64,000 bases of DNA from Arthrobacter subterraneus. Its GTDB lineage: Bacteria; Actinomycetota; Actinomycetes; Actinomycetales; Micrococcaceae. The position numbers were made by a program, and so were the translations under genes. This document shows, one piece after another, positions 61,572 to 64,000 of this stretch (position 1 is the stretch's first letter; each line of letters opens with the position of its first letter). The DNA lies in contig NZ_FNDT01000006.1 of the NCBI RefSeq assembly GCF_900099735.1, forward strand, positions 1-64,000, read 5' to 3'. Below the pieces are notes generated by a model. That model ran no database searches. It saw only the letters and a list, made by a program, of their open reading frames with translations, and was not told the DNA's origin.

Positions 61572-62471
61572 ATGAACGCACGCCAGACCTTTGACAGCAT
61601 CTCGATCATTTTCAACCCGAACAGCACCGGAGATGCTCCGAAGCTGGCGAAGGAACTGGAGGAGAAGCTCCGGGAGTCCCTGCCCTATCCGGCCGAAGTT
61701 GAACTGCGGCCCACCGATCATGCAGGTCACGCCGTCGAACTCGCCCGTACTGCTGCCGACCGCGGCGGCAAGGTGCTCGTCATCTCCGTCAGCGGCGACG
61801 GCGGCTACAACGAAGTGGTCAACGGAGTCATGGCCAGTTCCAACACCGACGCAGTGTGTGCGGTGCTCGCGGCCGGCAACGCCAACGATCATCACCGCGT
61901 GATCAGCCGGCAGCCTCTGGCGGAAGCCATCGCCGAGGGTGAAGTGCGCCGGATCGACCTGCTGCAAATCACAGTCGAGGCAGGTACTGACACCGAGTCC
62001 GTCTACGCCCACTCCTACATCGGGTTCGGGCTGACGCCCATCGTTGCCATCGACCTCGAAAAGGGCAGCAAGGGCGCATTCAAGGAGATGTTCACCGTGG
62101 TGCGCACCTTCGCGAAGTTCCGTCCGTTCGAGATCCGCCAGAAGGACGGCAAGCGACGCCGGTTCGACAGCCTGGTGTTCGCGAACATCTCACAGATGGC
62201 GAAGTACGCCACGCTCAGCGAAGCGGACGACGACGCCTCGGACGGCAAGTTCGAGGTAATCACCTTCGCCCACCAGGCAAAGTGGCGGATCCTGCTCAGG
62301 GCGCTGCGGGCAACAACCAAGGGCCTGGGAGACCAGCCCAGCACCGACTACTACGAGTTCACCACGCTCAAACCCATTCCCTACCAGCTCGATGGAGAGG
62401 TACGGTCGGCGCCGGCCAATGTCCTCGTGAAGGTGCGGAGTGTGCCGCGCGTGCTGGCGGTGGTGGGGTAG
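61572..62471 (+). CDS. Diacylglycerol kinase-like lipid kinase
   Basis: DAGK catalytic-domain protein, 299 residues from the ATG at 61572 (MNARQTFDSISIIFNPNS; GGAGGC upstream). Motifs: IIFNPNSTGDA, ELRPTDHAGHAVELA, VSGDGGYNEVVNGVM (the GGDGT-like nucleotide loop reads SGDGGYNE) and YIGFGLTPIVAIDLEKG. The C-terminal half has the usual beta sandwich with DGE (YQLDGEVR). Phosphorylates diacylglycerol or a related lipid. The altered loop (GDGGYNE) is common in this subfamily. Convergent with the tRNA gene. Confidence 0.85.
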   Translation: MNARQTFDSISIIFNPNSTGDAPKLAKELEEKLRESLPYPAEVELRPTDHAGHAVELARTAADRGGKVLVISVSGDGGYNEVVNGVMASSNTDAVCAVLAAGNANDHHRVISRQPLAEAIAEGEVRRIDLLQITVEAGTDTESVYAHSYIGFGLTPIVAIDLEKGSKGAFKEMFTVVRTFAKFRPFEIRQKDGKRRRFDSLVFANISQMAKYATLSEADDDASDGKFEVITFAHQAKWRILLRALRATTKGLGDQPSTDYYEFTTLKPIPYQLDGEVRSAPANVLVKVRSVPRVLAVVG

Positions 62472-62493
62472 GCCTTCGCCACCGCTTACACAA

Positions 62494-62528
62494 CACAGCA
62501 CCCCGGCCGAGTGGACCGGGGTGCTGTG
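62494..62528. terminator. Hairpin between the lipid kinase and tRNA-Ser
   Basis: CACAGCACCCCGG (62494-62506) and CCGGGGTGCTGTG (62516-62528): perfect 13-bp stem, 9-base loop, between the convergent lipid-kinase and tRNA genes. A likely bidirectional terminator. Confidence 0.7.
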
Positions 62529-62535
62529 GATAAAG

Positions 62536-62620
62536 CGGAGGATGGGGGATTTGAACCCCCGAGGGCGTGAACCCAACACGCGTTCCAGGCGTGCGCCATA
62601 GGCCGCTAGGCGAATCCTCC
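62536..62620 (-). tRNA. tRNA-Ser (anticodon GGA)
   Basis: 85 bases; acceptor stem GGAGGAT/ATCCTCC with discriminator G. Anticodon stem CACGC/GCGTG around loop CTGGAAC (anticodon GGA, reads UCC/UCU). A long variable arm typical of class II tRNAs, and T arm GGGGGTTCAAATCCCCC. CCA is not encoded. Confidence 0.95.
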
Positions 62621-62724
62621 TTGTTTGGAGCAGGTTCCAGAATACCCGGACATGCCTGATGTGCCGAATCGGGCGGTGATCCGGCAGGAGGAACCGCCCC
62701 AACGGTTTGTGTAGACTATTACGC

Positions 62725-62812
62725 GGCCCCTCATGTGGTGTCATCCTGTTGAACTCCCCCAGGACCGGAAGGTAGCAAGGGTAGGCGGGCTCTGGCAGGT
62801 GCATGAGGGGTC
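62725..62812 (+). ncRNA. ffs: Signal recognition particle RNA (small, 4.5S type)
   Basis: Conserved SRP domain IV is visible: CAGGACCGGAAGGTAGCAAG and GGTAGGCGGGCTCTGG around the apical GGAA loop and asymmetric loop. The ends pair (GGCCCCTCATG with CATGAGGGGTC). It sits between tRNA-Ser and gluQRS-dnaX, a common actinobacterial location. Ends are approximate by a few bases. Confidence 0.93.
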
Positions 62813-62846
62813 TTCACGTTCCCTGAAAGCCGTGTCTGGAGGAGCA

Positions 62847-63767
62847 GTGACTGCGGGCCGCTTTGCGCCGAGTCCCACCGGCGAACTGCATGTGGGAAAC
62901 CTCCGGACCGCGATCCTGGCCTGGCTGTTTGCCCGTTCGACCGGCCGCCGCTTCCTGTTGCGGGTGGAGGACCTTGACCGGGTCCGTGCCGGCATGGAGG
63001 CCGTCCAGCTCGGTGAGCTCACCGCCGTCGGGCTCTCCTGGGACGGCGGGATCACGCGTCAGAGTGAGCGGCAGTCCCATTACGACGACGCCGTCAGCCG
63101 CCTGCGCGCCGACGGCCGCCTTTTCGAGTGCTACTGCACCCGCCGCGACATTGCCGAGGCGGCATCCGCTCCGCATGTCCTTCCCGGCCACTACCCCGGC
63201 TCCTGCCGCGACCTGACATCGGTTGAACGGGCGGCCGCCCGCCGGGAGCGGCCGGCCGCGCTGAGGCTGCGTGCCGACGTCGGGCTTTATGAGGTTCACG
63301 ACCTGCTTCACGAGCCCTACACGGGTGCCGTTGACGACTTTGTGGTGGTCCGCAATGACGGAGTGCCCGCCTACAACCTCGCCGTTGTTGTGGACGATGC
63401 CGAGCAGGGCGTCGACCAGGTTGTCCGCGGCGATGACCTGTTGAGCTCGGCACCGCGGCAGGCCTACCTCGGATCGCTCCTCGGTCTGCCGCCTGTGGAG
63501 TACGGACATATTCCGCTGGCGCTGAACCCGGAACGACGCCGGCTGGCCAAGCGGGACGGTGCAGTCACCCTCGAGGCGCTCACTGCTGCGGGCTGGCAGG
63601 TGGCGGACATCCGTGCGGTGATCCTGCGTTCACTCGACCTGCCGGGTGATTCGCTGGACGCTGCGCTCGCTGCATTTGATCCTTCCCGGCTGCCTCGTGA
63701 ACCATGGATCGTGGACCCTGCGGACCTGTCCTCCACCGATGCCGCCCCTGTTCCACCCACCGGATAG
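62847..63767 (+). CDS. gluQ: Glutamyl-Q tRNA(Asp) synthetase
   Basis: Attaches glutamate to queuosine-34 of tRNA-Asp, 306 residues. The GTG at 62847 (VTAGRFAPSPTG) has GGAGGAG immediately upstream; the frame before it runs through the SRP RNA. Class I motifs: APSPTGELHVGN (HIGH-like), RVEDLDRVRAG and RRLAKRDGAVTLE (KMSKS-like). The zinc site includes CYCTRRDI and HYPGSC. It lacks the anticodon-binding domain of GltX, which sets it apart. The presence of tgt in the same window fits queuosine use. Confidence 0.92.
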   Translation: MTAGRFAPSPTGELHVGNLRTAILAWLFARSTGRRFLLRVEDLDRVRAGMEAVQLGELTAVGLSWDGGITRQSERQSHYDDAVSRLRADGRLFECYCTRRDIAEAASAPHVLPGHYPGSCRDLTSVERAAARRERPAALRLRADVGLYEVHDLLHEPYTGAVDDFVVVRNDGVPAYNLAVVVDDAEQGVDQVVRGDDLLSSAPRQAYLGSLLGLPPVEYGHIPLALNPERRRLAKRDGAVTLEALTAAGWQVADIRAVILRSLDLPGDSLDAALAAFDPSRLPREPWIVDPADLSSTDAAPVPPTG

Positions 63768-63776
63768 AGTTCTTCT

Positions 63777-64000
63777 GTGAGTACAGCCCTTTACCGCCGG
63801 TACCGTCCGGAGACCTTCTCCGACGTCATTGGTCAGGAGCACGTCACCGAGCCCCTGATGACGGCGATCTCGAAGAACCGGGTCAATCACGCCTATCTTT
63901 TTTCCGGTCCGCGCGGCTGCGGCAAGACCACTTCTGCACGCATCCTTGCCCGCTGCCTCAACTGTGCGCAGGGCCCCACGCCTGTCCCCTGCGGCACCTG
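63777..64000 (+). CDS. dnaX: DNA polymerase III subunits gamma/tau, 5' part
   Basis: Starts at the GTG 63777, VSTALYRRYRPETFSDVIGQ, and runs to the window end (74 codons seen). Walker A is LFSGPRGCGKTTSAR; the start of the zinc motif is visible (ARCLNCAQG). Clamp-loader ATPase of the replisome. Partial only because the window ends. Confidence 0.95.
   Translation, partial: MSTALYRRYRPETFSDVIGQEHVTEPLMTAISKNRVNHAYLFSGPRGCGKTTSARILARCLNCAQGPTPVPCGT

Noticed and set aside
62733-62846. Upstream extension of the gluQ reading frame
   Set aside because: It reads through the SRP RNA. The GTG at 62847 directly follows a strong ribosome site.

Overview
The window looks like a chromosome segment of a high-GC actinobacterium of the Micrococcaceae (Arthrobacter sensu lato). 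This rests on gene content and codon use: ramB-aceA-aceB, a TPP-riboswitch thiC, an actinobacterial class III CoA-transferase set, the DUF4916 Nudix-like protein, a desaturase with its reductase, and the order tRNA-Ser, SRP RNA, gluQRS, dnaX. No species call is possible from the sequence alone.

Layout. 1-1257: a complete IS3-family element whose left end is the first base of the window. 1.3-4.4 kb: small accessory genes (membrane protein, MarR regulator, GNAT). 4.6-17.6 kb: a catabolic island with an acyl-CoA dehydrogenase, MaoC hydratase, CitE-like lyase, two related class III CoA-transferases, two GntR regulators, a complete TRAP transporter, a class I fumarase/mesaconase and an MmgE/PrpD protein. 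Together they make a plausible route from an imported branched C5 dicarboxylate (methylsuccinate, mesaconate, itaconate or citramalate) to acetyl-CoA plus pyruvate, or propionyl-CoA plus glyoxylate. 18-23.2 kb: an accessory, decaying patch with a RelE/Phd toxin-antitoxin pair, a frameshifted secreted protein, a frameshifted hypothetical gene and two broken DUF1016/YhcG nuclease genes. Each DUF1016 gene has conspicuous long palindromes just upstream. 23.2-28.5 kb: a GntR/membrane-protein pair, a glyoxalase-fold protein, an LtaS/OpgB-like phosphoglycerol transferase, a methyltransferase and a DinB protein.

28.6-64 kb is mostly core-like: UvrA2, LmeA-like, TspO-like, YdeI-like, a ribbon-helix-helix/VOC pair, DUF4916, tgt, thiC, a 1360-residue secreted subtilase, CGNR, ramB, aceA, aceB, FrnE-type DsbA, LytR_C, a three-gene multicopper-oxidase operon, a HAD protein, glutathione peroxidase, an MpaB-like oxygenase, a fatty-acid desaturase with its ferredoxin reductase, a diacylglycerol-kinase-like protein, tRNA-Ser(GGA), SRP RNA, gluQRS and the start of dnaX. 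The thiC segment is bracketed by a 237-bp direct duplication of the tgt 3' end and its terminator, and carries an IS110 remnant, so it looks inserted. Three intergenic spots around ramB-aceA-aceB carry one family of long inverted repeats (core GAGTTGGCAG / CTGCCAACTC).

Most interesting leads: (1) the C5-dicarboxylate island; (2) DUF1016 genes paired with long short-loop palindromes, one palindrome lying inside the coding sequence; (3) two adjacent multicopper oxidase-like proteins with complementary halves of the usual copper-ligand set, next to a partner with a Tat-type signal; (4) the tgt-duplication-flanked thiC insertion.
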